The translations under genes and the position numbers were made by a program. A model generated the notes under the pieces. The model saw nothing but the letters and a program-made list of their open reading frames with translations. It was not told the DNA's origin and did no database searches. Shown here piece by piece: positions 11,381-25,143 of a stretch of 64,000 nucleotides of DNA (position 1 is its first letter; every line of letters starts with the position of its first letter). Source of the DNA: Isoperla grammatica (taxonomy: Eukaryota > Arthropoda > Insecta > Plecoptera > Perlodidae); the NCBI GenBank assembly GCA_945910005.1, contig OX246743.1, positions 45,834,361 through 45,898,360 of the forward strand, in the 5' to 3' direction.

Positions 11381-14021
11381 TTTTTAACGCGAATCGTAAT
11401 TCAATTTTAGAAATGTTTCCTATTGACATTTAGAAATAAATTCAATAAAAATATCGAGATGAAACGTACGCTACGTTCTGCGAGATTGCTGACTTTTCAT
11501 TTGAAGTTTTCTCAATTTGTCTGGACTTAAAACATAACAATTTCCGCCTTTCCGCCGGATGGAAAGGATTTGCGCCGTTATCAAAGATCAAAAAAATAAA
11601 TTAAAAAAATTATATACGTTCGTCTATACATAAAAACACATTGCATAATAATTGTAGATAGTGTACATGGCCAGTTGACACACAAAACACACGAGTATTA
11701 GTTGTGGATAAATAGCTGCATACATTTAGAAAATACTTCCCAAAAGATAAAAAGACTAACACAAAACGTGAGTTGTCTGTAGGTATTGCCAATGTTTCAT
11801 ACTCGATGCAGCAACAGCAATCTTCCCAGGATAATGAAATGCTTGGGGTTATAAATTGTATTTCCCATTTTTATGTCGTACATTTGAAAATATATTTTTA
11901 AGAGATGGGAGAGTAAAAATAGCAACAGTTGAGGGTTCAAGATTGAGAGGAAAATTGACTTTGGCAAACCCAGTCAAATCTAATTTCGCATTTTCCACCG
12001 CTATTTCTCATGACAACTCGGGCACCCCCATTTCATAAAGAACAGTCGTGTAGAGTTGAACCATATCACGTCTTGTTGAGACTATAGTCCGAGCCATCTA
12101 AGATGCCCAACATTGTAGTCGGTCTCATCTAAGATGTCCAGGTGCTAAAGACTGTATTGACACCTAATCTGCGGAAACTCCGATTAATGTATGTTATAAT
12201 ATCGCTTCAAAACTGTCACAAAGCAAACCAAATAATATCATCTTGAGAGAGTGAAGTATACTCTTTCTAATAAGGTTTCTTTTTCCAATAAATATTTCTG
12301 TTTTTCAAATGTTCTTATTTAACTTTGGTTGTGAAGTTGTTACGACAAACTACACAATTATTCTTATGTTTGTGTATCCTACAAGCGTTATTTGCAGAAA
12401 ATAATGTAACTCCTAGGGTACGTTTAGCGCAATTCATACAATATGGCGTTGTTAGAATATATGTGTATATATAGACGTCTGCTTTTGTAACAACTATAGT
12501 GGATCTAATGCTGTGTTGAGGTCATTGCTTGGACATCACCTATTTCATTAAATTTAACCTGCCATTTCAATGCGCCGTGCAAGTTTCTGGTGGGCACGTA
12601 CCCACATAATAAGTTTCACTTTATCGTCCCCCCCCCCCCCTTCTTCCCCTCCCCTCCCCTCATACGGTCACTGCATTACAACTACGTCACGTCGAGATAA
12701 AATATCTTAGGTTTTTACCGTGAACGTTGTTGTTTTCGTTTGTTATCAGATATAACTTAAATCGGCTTAAAAATATTGAAGTCTGGAATTAAAATTCAGC
12801 AAAAAGAACTAGAGAAAGACATTATTTATGATGCAGGTTTTTAAAAACAAATCCGGATTTCTAGTTTGAGTTTCCGAGTGGAAAGATTTCAGCTGTAATT
12901 CAGGTCAAAGTTCGACACGCTCGCTTTTAGTATAAATTAAATGAATGTGGTTTCGAAATCTTACAATATCAAATCTTTATTTTTCACAATACGGAATATT
13001 CCTGTGTTTTTTGTTTTGTTTCTATTATAATTACATTCTTTTATCTAAAATCTCTTCGAATTTATTTTTATTTCGTGTGTTGAGATTTGAATGTCTCAAG
13101 GGAGAAGAAATTCCAATTCAACTAAGAAGATTTTTGTTATAGTTTTTAAGCAATATTAAAATAAAACTGCGCAAAATTACCGTTTTTCAATCACATCTCT
13201 AGAATGCTACACAACGTCGAAAAAGTGAGAGTTCGCATAACCACTACAGACTCCATACTTAATGTTGTTGTTGTTTCTAGTTAGTATTGTATTGTTATCA
13301 GTAGGGTAGTTATTTTTTTTAAATCTTAATCTAAAATCAATATCAAAATAATATTAAAAATATTCAGCACACAATGAGTCTACATAGTTCTCACGAAACA
13401 ACAGGGTACAGCGACCTCACTTTTACGATTTGATTTAGTATTCTTGAGGTACCTTAAAATACGGCCATTTCTCACTGTTTTAATTCAGAGAATTCTATTT
13501 ACCGAAAAAAAAACGCTTGATTTCGATTTAATAAAAGAGACCGCGCACTAGTCGTAAAGATAACGAAAACCAAACCCAATAATTGTCAAGTCTCCCCGAG
13601 ATCGCGTACCTATCTACGTGATCGCGCACCTACGTGATCACGCACCTACGTGCAACAATTATCCAAACACCTCGCGTTAGTATAAACATGCTGATCACGT
13701 TTCACTCAGGCCAGGAGGATCATTGGCGATGACAGAATATAACACCTCAGTTGGCATCCGAATGTCAGCAAGGAACGTCCAAAACGCTGCCGCCTAATAT
13801 GGCAGCCATCTCACGTGTTCTCTGTCAGGGGTGGACAAAGCGGCTCTAATTGTCTGTTGACACGGCCAAGTTCCGGGTTATTTTATATACAGCATATCTT
13901 GCAATGTTTTAAGGAAAGGTGTGTGTAATGTACAGGGTATAGTAATACAGAGTATGTATGTGTTGGGAGAAGCAAGGTACCTATGTGTATCAGAATATGA
14001 GTTCTAATCTATGATTCGAAT

Positions 14022-14153
14022 TCACCAACTTTGTTAAGCTCCGATTTAGTAATCTCGGTTCCGTAATCATGGTTTCAACAAACATTACATTACAAATCCC
14101 TGATCATCGGCTAATCGAGTAATCGGAGATTAAAAATTTGTGAAACAGGCCCT
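14022..14153. mobile_element. Dispersed MITE-like repeat, copy 1 (GGGCCTGTTTCACAAA-type end)
   Basis: The copy runs from CACCAACTTTGTTAAGCTCC to TTTGTGAAACAGGCCCT. It shares AAGCTCCGATTTAGTAA, CTCGGTT, GGTTTCA and CAAACATTACATT with the sequence at 18609-18773. CTCCGATT near the left recurs inverted as AATCGGAG near the right, so the unit can fold back. An end of the type AGGGCCTGTTTCACAAA is, from memory, common among short non-autonomous DNA transposons of marine invertebrates. Confidence 0.6.
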
Positions 14154-16535
14154 ATAATGTTTAACTATATTACAAACTTGATTTAAATGTTACAAATAAA
14201 TAATAGAATTACAGAAAAAATAAATATAAGAATAAGCAATAAATTATAATTATAATTTTCTTTCCTCATGACTATCTAAATGTGTGTCATTTTATTCTAC
14301 GAGACAAGTCCACTGGAAAACCGTTAGTACGTTTAGTCTGAACGTATACAATATGCAACTAGGCTAATCGTGAGCGAGTATCGGCAACATGAAAGCGTAT
14401 ATACACGTATGTTCTGCGTATTGTCGTGCTACACCTGTTTTACATACCAGTCAACATAGTCCGGGCCCATCACATCCTAGTAAGATTAGATCTACCGCCA
14501 ATAGGTGGGCTGGTGCCAAACAGAGGGCTCTGATGCATAGAGATTGTTTAAGGTTAGCAATTCAAATTATATACCGGACCTGGATTTCAAGATTTATTAG
14601 TGAGTATTAAAAAGAGAGACAGATAGGGAGAGTCTGGGAAAGTATTTATTTGCATTGAAGTACCCGTCCGTTGTGACACTTGTTAGCTGTATCTGATCGC
14701 AGCTTCAAGGCGGGAACACCTTTAGTTGGGTGGCTTATTGTCTGGCAAATTGTATCATATCTGATTATGTGATGGAGTTAGTTTTTTTTGGTCTAGTTTT
14801 ATTTTAGCATTGCAAAAAGTCACTTTTTTAATCCTTGTGGAGTACGTTGACTGCTTGTACTTATGGTCTAATAAGTACACAAAATGTGTACTTAGAATTT
14901 TTGTATGGTGCAGCGTTTTATATATTTTCCCTTCATTAATGGCTGGATTATAAACAAATAGTTATTTGGAGATGTCGGTATAATATACCTCCCAGTTATG
15001 AATTAAACAAATTGGGACAGACGAAATGTACCGTTATTTTATTATCAATGGCAGAACAATTAATTGACTGTGAGATTTATGCAAGGCCTAACATGTACAT
15101 GGGTACACACACACTGCACAAATTAGTAGACAAATACCGAATGCAGTATTTTGCAAGTTGTATAACTTTTCTCAAATTCCACACTAATGACACTGAATAA
15201 AATAAATGTACAGCTAACTGTGATTTATATAAATACATGTACACAAATCTTTACAAGGCATCTGCAACAAACGTAACTTTATACCGATGTCAGCAACAAC
15301 TTAACAAGGTATTCCACATTCTAACTTCTTTGCAGACATTTCCAAAGTGTTTGCAAATTTGCCACAACCGACGATAACAAAAAACACGTTGGCAAAACGA
15401 TAAGTCCAGATGTCATACACACCAAATTTGGTTAAAAAAAAAAATGTAACCGTGTTTTTAATAGTTTTAAAATCTGATTAAAAACCCGTCCTATTAATAA
15501 TTGATTTAGATTTTAATCAGTTTGTCTCAACTAATCCAGCTAGCGATATTTGCGGCTTGACTAACCATTGAAATCGGTCTCTTCGAATTTACATTCATTC
15601 ATAGATTACACAAGTGGAAAGGAATGCGCGAGCGCACAACAACAAAACTAAAACAAACTGTTGGTTACTGCATCTCGAAGTCGACAGTTTTTGCAAATTG
15701 GAATGGAAATACGTGGCAACGGGACGAGTTATTGTCTTCGATGAGATGGTGATTACAAGTATTGGCTCCCAGCATGTATACGTCATACCCCCCACGCGGA
15801 CCGCCAACCGCTCGCACAGTGATGCATCTTTTCAATATGGAAATCGTGGAATTGCAATTAACAATAGTGTTACAGGGTTCCGACTGTGAACATGTGATGT
15901 TGTTAATTTACCGGCCTAGGTGAGAACAACCAGTTGATTTGCATGGTCGTAGATTATGGTAATAGCTCTCTCTAGTGGGGTCGGCAATTATACTATAGTC
16001 AAAAGTATCAATAATTTAATGCCTATTATCTAGAAAGACGTGTATTCATAGTATGCGCGTGGCGGTCGCACCAAGTGCCAAAACTGATGGTTGTTTATAT
16101 TCGATGGGAAGTTCATTGTAACCATTGGTTTGCTTGACTGTTTTCCAACATTGGTTTCCTATTATTATTGTTATTTTATACTTTATTTCACCCCACTGTA
16201 AAAGTGTTCAATCAAAGAACAGTTATACATTATAAATGTTACAAACAAACTAGAGGATTATTCTCTAACAGGTTATTTGCTGCTATATTCTACTCACAAG
16301 TGATATGAAACACAAATAACAATCAATTAATTTACATTATCATATCGTGTATTGTGATTGTAAGATCTCCTGTTATAACGATGTTTACATGAGGTTTAAA
16401 CAGACACTTGCTATGATACTAATGCGCTTTTGTTATTAGGATAACAAATAGAACTCTCCCCTGATACCCAATGTTTTCGGGCGACAACGCTTGAACAAAA
16501 CTGCAGAGATCAGATATCGAATCACGCGCGTCGCC

Positions 16536-16602
16536 CTTTTGTCCACACGACACCATGTATATATTGGTGGCAAAGCTTCTCTTTGCCACGCGTGGACAAA
16601 AG
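16536..16602. repeat. Nested inverted repeats
   Basis: CTTTTGTCCACACG (16536-16549) is inverted as CGTGGACAAAAG (16591-16602). Inside it GGTGGCAAAG (16566-16575) is inverted as CTTTGCCAC (16581-16589) around a 5-base loop. This could be the remnant of a foldback element; no copies were seen elsewhere in the window. Confidence 0.6.
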
Positions 16603-18608
16603 CCAGTCTTCACATGCAAGACAAAGTTTTCTAGAGAAATGTAATCCGCCACCCTTGTCAGTTTTGACACCCCCTACGAGGACCGAACCAACACTGCCAG
16701 AAAGAGATATCTATATTTTACCGCATCAATTTTCAACCTCGCCACGACTCGCGGATTATTTATTAACTTCACGACGGCGACATTAACCAAATCGTAAATC
16801 CGTCTGGGGGAGGGGGTGGAGGGGTTAATTCTGACATCGGGTTGTTATGTACGAGTTGCGATTTCACGTCGCAATTTTCCCCCCGCTGCTCGGCAAGATG
16901 ACGAGATGAGAAAATTCCCAGCAAATCGGCCCCGAGGGTAAAATATGGTAAAGACAGGGAAACTAGAAGGGATTTTCTTTTTTCCGACTCTTTTAGTAGA
17001 TTTTGTTATACGCTGATGGAAAATGATTCGTAGATTTGACGTGTGTTTGGTAGGTAGACCTATCTCTGTATTATGTGAGCTCGCCTTCAGGCTACGCGTT
17101 TGATCAGTTTTAAACCAAGACTGTAAGTGACATTTAACCCATATTGTTATAAATTGAAATGGGAAATAAGTCAATTTAAACAGTTGATTTAATTTTCAAC
17201 GAACGGACGCAACGTGTCTTTCTCTTTGTCATATTTCTGTCCGGGGCATTTGAAATTAATTAGAATAATTGGTATTTGGTGTCATTGTGTCATGTACGCG
17301 ACTTTTGTGTAGCAATATTGCATGCTAAAGGTTGCAAATACAGACGCTAAAATAGATCTATCTACAGCTTCGAAGTACCGGTAAAATTAATTAGGTAGAA
17401 TTTGCATTGTTGAACATATTTGTTTATTTAATACAAGTTTATTGGCATGTATTGATTTTCCAGCTTTTTTTTGGTTCACTGATGTTTTATCAAATTACGT
17501 TACTGAAATTAAAATTAAAAATTGATGAACAATTATTAATTAACCTACTATAATTTAATCCTTGTAATAAGTATAATTACAAAGTTCGTACTTTTATTAT
17601 TGGTTGTGATTGCAAACTTACGCGGGCAGTAATAACTTAATTATGAACGACAATTGAATAGACGATTCACTTTGTGTTAATAATGAAATCGATTCTGTGC
17701 ACAGTATTGTGATGTTGATCAGTAAACAAATCAAAATAATTATACGGGATCTGCACTGCATGGCTTTAACCTCACATTTGCAAAAGGAAAACCAGTACCA
17801 AATAAAATGTAAATTATCCTTTGAAATCATTGCATCGTTATTATTGTTATTATCACTATATGATTGGTTAGTTTTGTTACGACCGACAGAGGCAGCTCAT
17901 TATGCTCACAATCCTGACAGAAGCGTTTTCCTGAGGTTTTCCTCAGTCACAAGATGAATGTTGGTATTATTGGCTTAGGATATTCCTTCCCAATGTTCCA
18001 AATAGCGCAATACCTGAAGAGAGACATGAATAATGTCTTGGACAGGTTACCTACGAATAATAATAATTATTAAAATGATATTTGTTGTTTCAACATCCAG
18101 TTAATAGTAGATTTGTCTGCATGGCGTGATTGATCACCAGAATGGGCCGGAATTGCTTAGATTATGCAATGCAATTGTGACTGCTGTCATGTCTGGCACT
18201 ATAATTTGTCAAGCATTGCTTGTTTGCACAGTAAACATGGCGTAGCTGTGTTGACGAATGGATTCCATGAGCTATTTAGTCATCATTTAGTTTGCGCAGA
18301 CACGGCCTCTATGAATGATTGGGTCTGTCGTTCTAAACACGTGTTCGTGACTCCACATAGCCGTGAATGGATGATTACCTGTCAGTGTAATCCAGGTGGG
18401 ACTGGGACTAGACTAGAGACTGACATAACTGAAAATTACGTCAACTGTTAACACGCCCTTGTAAACTGGTAGAGGTTTATTAGGATGGAGGAGTTTAAGA
18501 GATCGTGGCCTTTGAGTTCAGTTTCGGGACAGCGAGAGAAGACAGTCACAATCAATCAATCAATGGGATGATGGTGATAAATGTACACATGATACATTTA
18601 GATGGATC

Positions 18609-18773
18609 GCAATTTACCAATTTCATGAAGCTCCGATTTAGTAACCTCGGTTTGGTAACTTAACCGTGGTTTCAGCAAACATTACATTCAAAATGCAGGG
18701 CAGCCGCCATGTTTGATCGTAGAGACTCTCCTACTGGCTAATCGGTGTTTAAAATGTTCGTTAAACCGGCCCT
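18609..18773. mobile_element. Dispersed MITE-like repeat, copy 2
   Basis: This is a diverged copy of the element at 14022-14153. It shares GAAGCTCCGATTTAGTAACC, GGTTTCAGCAAACATTACAT and GGCTAATCGG, and ends CGTTAAACCGGCCCT. It carries about 30 extra bases in the middle (around CAGGGCAGCCGCCATG) relative to copy 1. It is non-coding. Confidence 0.6.
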
Positions 18774-18847
18774 AAAAAGGTAATTCTTCCTGGGAGCAGA
18801 AAACGCTCTCCCCCGGCGACGAAGACCAAAAGCGACATGTACACTCA

Positions 18848-18905
18848 TTGTTATATTTGGGCGTAATGAAAATAGTAGTTGTTATATTTGGGCGTAATGA
18901 AAAAG
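18848..18905 (+). repeat. Two-copy 31-bp direct repeat
   Basis: TTGTTATATTTGGGCGTAAT followed by GAAAA occurs at 18848 and again at 18879. Confidence 0.85.
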
Positions 18906-20732
18906 ACCGTCGAATGAAGCTATAAAACCCTCTGTCTGAAATGGACCCACCTTATTCTACCTCCTCAAAGATATTACACGGTGCTAAAAGTGTCAAGGGG
19001 ATAGTAAATGTTACTAAATAAGGGGATTAAAGCTAGTTTTAAGGGGATTATTCTGTGTCTGTCTTGCGTGATCTGGTCATTTAGAACCGAATGGATGTGT
19101 TTCTTTGTGTCCGGACTAATGTTTGCTGTTTAGTTCGCGTCTTCCAACACACAACATCGTCTCCCGCCGTGAGGATATTTGAATATTTACTTAGTTGCAT
19201 ATTATTTACATTACACGAGGATTAGTGTCGATGATTTCTGCGGTGCGGATTACAAATAATGTCACTTTTCTGAAGGTAAAGATGTTTTATAAAGAAGGAC
19301 AAATATCTTACATGAACACCTTCACTATAATAATGTAAGTTGAATCGTAATTTATTCATGTATGCTTTATAATATTCTTGGCAACCGATGTCTTTATATA
19401 AACACGTATAAAATGTAGCTGACACTTTAGAATTAAAAAAACAAATATCATAAATTACAATAAATAAATAAAAAATACTTTTGTTCCTTTTTTATCGACA
19501 TAAAAATATGTGTAACAATGAACTGGCGTCCCAAGTCGTTGGTCATCATACAATTAGATCAGCTAGCAAAAGGGACAATAAATATTACTACACATTATTC
19601 CACGAAATGATCCACCATCAAATAGATATTTTACAAATAAATGGAGTAAATATTTCGCCGTGACGGCAACGCTTCGTCAGACGACTTTCAGTTATGAGAC
19701 TTCTCGATCGCGCTGCCATCTATCGGAGTATCTGAGAACCCTGTCCACGTCTTCATGACGTCATGAACCCAATCGTAGCCCGATCGACTAATCGAGTTAT
19801 TGCTTCTCCGCGCTGTGACTGAGCATTCGCCTTAATTTGCCGGAGTTTTGTTTTCAGCCCTCGTCCTTTGTCCGATCTTGTTAGTAAAAGTGTTCGTCAG
19901 CAAGGAGGTGATATACCTGCTTTTTATTTGCGTTGATTAGGAGGAAATACTATCACCAATAGAAAGGATACTTCGTCACTGCATTGGAAAACCGTATTTT
20001 GTTGTCCCGCATGTTTTGTAAGACCTTTGAGTGGAATTACGGAAATGCCAATTCAAGACACATAACTACAAAATCAAACTTAAACAAATACAAATTACTC
20101 TATCTTCTGTAGAGATGCGGCGAAAATGGCACGGAAGGGTTTGAATCCTGTACAAATCAAAGATTTCTCCATCTGTAATTCATCCTCAACTCATCTCTCC
20201 ACCGTTCCACGTCATTGGCAGTAAATATATTTGTTTAGTGCTATTAATACGATAGTTACAAAGGAGATGCGAAATGTTTCTGGACTTTGTGGATCAAACG
20301 GGAACGGCCGACAAGCAAAACACGATAACGCACGAAGATAAAGGAAACTAGATCTATATCTGTCTGTGGTTAGATTCCTTGCCGACGTTCCGGGTAAAAC
20401 TAATTATGTGACTCCGTAATAACGTTTACAGACATTTTCCCGACCAGCTGTTGCGCGGTTCGCAATAACATCCAGACCAAACAAATGAAAATAGACACAT
20501 CAAGACAACGGTACAGTTTTCGGGAAACAGCCGCTCGTGTATCTTCGTCAATGTTCGGATCATTAGTCTCGTCGTGCGGAACAATGTTGTCTTATTCCGT
20601 CGACAACAAACTAGTCTTTGAGGAGTCACTGGTCCAACCGATGTCGTTTTCGGGGAGAACAAAGACTGTGTGTCGTGACAACGATCGTTTAATTGGTGTT
20701 CTTCAAGTGAGAGAGGAATTTCGTTGCTGGCG

Positions 20733-20925
20733 GGTCGCTCGCACGCACGCACGTTGGTACACGTGGGACGCGGCAGCCATTTTGTGTCGTGCGGCATGAC
20801 GCACGCACGCATGTTGGTGCCTTTTGTTACACGTGGGACGCGGCGGCCATTTTGTTTCGAGCGGCATGACGCTCGCACGCACATTGGTGCACGTGGGACG
20901 CGGCGGCCATTTTGTTACGATATAA
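20733..20925 (+). repeat. Triplicated GC-rich module with E-box and YY1-like sites
   Basis: ACGTGGGACGCGGC begins at 20761, 20831 and 20891, each time followed by (A/G)GCCATTTTGT. The copies are separated by 70 and 60 bp and linked by CGGCATGACGC(A/T)CGCACGCA. Every copy holds a CACGTG E-box about 10 bp before CGGC(A/G)GCCATTTTG, which resembles the YY1 consensus (CCAT core with GC-rich flank). The 152-codon minus-strand frame across it (20426-20884) has no recognisable domain and is probably fortuitous. Confidence 0.7.
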
Positions 20926-23900
20926 ATTAACCTTGGACCAATATGAGGTGGTCATTTTATCTACAGGAAATGAACTTACGGAGAACGAGTTGTCAGTTAT
21001 GATGGCCATTTTATATACCTACCACCGTCCGATACAAATTCAATTATATAATAATGTATAAAGTATAAACCATGCACAAATTTTGATACGGATGTTCACA
21101 GATATCGGCGCAAAACCATTAAAAATCATATAAACCCATATAAGTTAAAAACCGTTCTAAAACTCACATTTACACAGCGATTATGTTCTATCTGTCTGAT
21201 ACACGCATGCACGCATACGTCTATTGGAGAATCTGTGAAACAAGTCACCCTCAGCAGCAACAAGCTCTGTATGGTTATTGTCCCCAGGGGTGGGATTACG
21301 ATTACTAACTTACTTTGGGGAGGAAGTCCAACTAGGAAGGAAGTTATTGGGGCTGTGGGGACGATCGCGTGTTATGGGGGTCGAGGCTTCGGGAAGTATT
21401 TACGTATCCCCGCCGATATGATGACGTTGTTAATACTATTCCTTTCAAGTTCTTTGATTGATGCGTGAAAAGGATTTCTGTTTCGTCTTGTAAAGTTGTC
21501 CGTGCGTCTCTTCGTTCAGGTGACCCCAAGCCCTACACCATTATTGGGATCTTACCTTAGCCCACCGTTACGGTAAATATAGTCTTCCTATATGTTACTC
21601 TGACTCTTTTTTTAAATCATCGGAAGTCAATTTTGAATTTCGGTTTATTATAATTGTAAGATAATTTTCATCAAACAATTTTAATATGATTATACACGAC
21701 ATGAAAATCACAAAATACTTTGATTTGAAGCTTCTCGAGGTGTGGGGCACGAGGAGTTTAACCTTGGAAAAATGAAACCTTAGAAAATGACATTGACTGG
21801 GAACCTTTCACAGTTTATAAAGCAAATTTATAAGAGGGCACCAAATTCTGCCATATGTGACGTTCTTTGTCTCTCTTGCAATAAATCATTGCCAAGCAAT
21901 ATCTTGCGGGCACATCATCGTAGCGAGCGGCTCTTCCCACATTGTCGTTGTTTAGTTTTAGTATGTCGCTGTTTGCCAGGCCGTGACATTTAGCCGAGAA
22001 TTGCGGTTTCCAAGTTCCGGAAGACCGACTCGCGAACCGCGAAGACGTCCGAACACGTCCGATCTTTACCGATGTCGTTCCGTTCCGCGACCAATTTGTC
22101 GGCGAGCTCTTAAACAGGGGCGCGAAGACGTTTTCCGGTCAATTCTCCCGGGTACGACGACGAAAACCGCAACACAGATCGTGAACCAATTATCTTAAAG
22201 ACATTCCGCTCGACCAGGGGCAAAGAACTTGACAAGATAGACAGACAGACTGGAGGTGTGAGAAGGAATGAATGAGTAGATAACGCCAGCTGGTTGTGCA
22301 GATAGATGCTATAGACACCCTTGGCTCACGGATTATCTGATGAGAGGCCCAACGCAGCCGGAGTAGCTCGAGTACCTTCGTTATGTGAATCGAGTTCGAG
22401 TCCATTTCGAATGCAATGAACCGTCGTTGATTCTATTACGTTCTCGTTTCAAAGGCACGTAGATGTTTAAGTACAAACAAGGTAAGATTCACATTCTGCC
22501 TATTCTACCGTGTAACATCAATTTACTGATGTTGGTAAAACACACTAATATTACAGTGATTTTATTGGGTAGAGAATAAATACCAATTGTATTTATTTAT
22601 AACATACAGCTACTGATTGTTTTTCCTCATCTTCGAACAACGAATGTGATTTATCATAGATTGAACTGAGATTAGAAAACAATAAAACAAGTATACATAA
22701 GGGTAACGATGTTTCTGTCATATAGGTACTTTTAAATTGATTTACATATGTCAGCGGCTGTACATACATACGAACGTGCATACTGTCAAAACGACGCTGA
22801 AATGCACCGAGCTCTGTTTGCATAGTCGCGATTAGCCTCGATGCACGTATCAAGACGTCAAGTCCAGTAGTTATTGCAGCAATATACGCTCAATGGACAT
22901 TCCATAGTGGAGACCTGCCCAGCTGCTCCATCACTATTGCGTAATACGTGAACGTGATGGCTCAATTAGAAGTAGACAAGAAAAATGTCCGGAATTCTGT
23001 ATATAAAGTTTATAATGAGATCAATTAATTACGCGGCCTAGTTGAAAGCAGAGTAGTAGATCATACGGTTGTCTGGTCAGGAGAGAAAAGTGCGTCATTT
23101 GTCTCGCAATGGTAATAATAAATATCAGTGGAGGCATTAACCTCTGTTGCTGCGTTGAAACGAACAAATACATGCCCGGGACAGCCCGGGACATGCCCAG
23201 TCAAACAAAGCTCTGCCGGATTCAAAGGGCAAGTGTCGTTATTTTTAAAAAACTACTCGAAACATAAAATATCTCGTTAAATTATAATACGAGATTTTTT
23301 TACTCCATTTAAACCGTTTTTAATGAGGCTTTGCGCTCTCTTTGAGAACTGTAAAAGTGCTCCACAGCTTCTGTGACGTCATAGCTCGCGTTTCAACAGT
23401 CGACTTCACGTCGTAGTTTGAATATATATTTAAATTAATTCTGTACTACTAGGCGCAGATGATCAAAGACATCTCGACGTTACAAACGTTATAAATTTAA
23501 TTCGAAATGTCTTGGAGGGCGTTTTTGGAGTACAATTATTCGGTAACTATATAAGGTTTTAGCTCAAAATGTTTAAAATTTAAGTAAAACTACTGTAAAC
23601 TACGAGGGACACTTGGAATTTGAATTAAAGACGGATTAATGTAATATCTATCCCCGCATCTTTCCAAAATTAAAAACTTGATATAATTGAAATAAAAATT
23701 ATAATAAAATTGAAATATACGATAAAACAGTTGTAGCTACGTGTTTCAAGCTGTTCACTCCCTCACTTGCCGACAAAGTAAAGAGTAAACAATTTCCTTT
23801 CGTGAAATTCCTTTTACCATTAAATCATTACTGCATCGACCTCAGCGCTCGGACGATCGTGTGGCGACGGACCGAACGAGTGACAAGAGACCCCCTCAAA

Positions 23901-24109
23901 CCACGGGGCCCCCGGGGGGCAGTCGGGGGCCGACCATCACCCCAAGCGGTCCCCCAGGAGTGATCCTGTGACGATTGAAGATTCCTGTGCACACTTCACG
24001 GGGTACAAACTCGTCCCACTCTAACGATATAGCGAAAAGAAATTAGTTTCCTTTTGTCTTTGTGTTGTTGTGTTGTGCGTGTACTGTGGGGCCGGTATCG
24101 GATGAGTGT

Positions 24110-24245
<136 letters not shown>

Positions 24246-25120
24246 ATGCGATGTGTTGAGCTGATCGGTGGAGGTGCCGGGTTAGATATAATGGCTTTAT
24301 AGTTATAACAATGTTTTGATTGTGATTAGCATAATCACAGTTTGAGAGTCGTTCTTCATTTTCATTATTGATAATTGATATATTTTGTACATTAGATAGT
24401 TCTCCATCTAAACAATACCGGTAATATAATTATATTAGGATGCTATGGGGTAATTATGGGAGAGTGAAAACACGGGGCTAAAACAGGACAGTTGAAATTT
24501 ACTTTTATAATGAATACATATCTTTTCCGTTGAATAAATGTAGGCGTGATCCCCATAATAACGAGGTATTTTAACTGCGATTGTCTATTGTTCCACCTCA
24601 TTTATATTATTGTACAAGAATTAATGTTTATTCATTCCGACTTGCAAAAACTATTATCTTGTTTCACCTTAGACAGATCCCATTTATTGCAAAGATTATA
24701 AATAAAACAACTTAATTAACTCGGTACAGATACGTTCAATTAAAACGTTATCGTTTTATCGCGCAATTGCAATAAATCTTGTCCTGTACTGTACTGTAGC
24801 TACGTATAGTTCATTATATCAGCGAGGAACTGGTTGTATTATCGGCGCAGCTAAAGAAGTGCGCGACAAAAGCAGTTTGCGCGTAACAACCGGCAGCAAG
24901 AATCATCCCTATTCCCCAATGCAGGTCGTAAAACATGAAACAATGCCGCGCTATCTATCGCTATCTGCAACGCGCGCTTTGTTCGCGAGTATAATGAAAC
25001 CGCAGCGCAATCCTAGTACGTTTTAATTGCAACACCCTCAAGTACACTATTGAGATTGTGATGTGTTAAGGTGTATTGTACACATACATACTCAAACGTG
25101 AATGCGTTCTATGCTCGTTT

Positions 25121-25143
25121 GGGGGGGGGGGGGGGGGGGGGGG
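25121..25143 (+). repeat. G23 homopolymer
   Basis: An uninterrupted run of 23 G flanked by CTCGTTT and TTGTGGG. Confidence 0.9.

Noticed and set aside
13827..13845. Possible hAT start CAGGGGTGGACAAAG
   Set aside because: No inverse end and no target duplication found. A single short match is not enough.
15595..15889. Overlapping 91- and 70-codon frames on opposite strands
   Set aside because: No recognisable domain, no splice context matching netrin, and a length expected by chance.
20426..20884. 152-codon minus-strand frame
   Set aside because: It crosses the triplicated GC-rich repeat, has no known domain, and CpG-rich DNA yields such frames by chance.
22365..22405. tRNA-like segment (GTAGCTCGAGTACC and ATCGAGTTCGAGTCC)
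   Set aside because: A-box and B-box resemblance only. No acceptor stem or anticodon arm folds.
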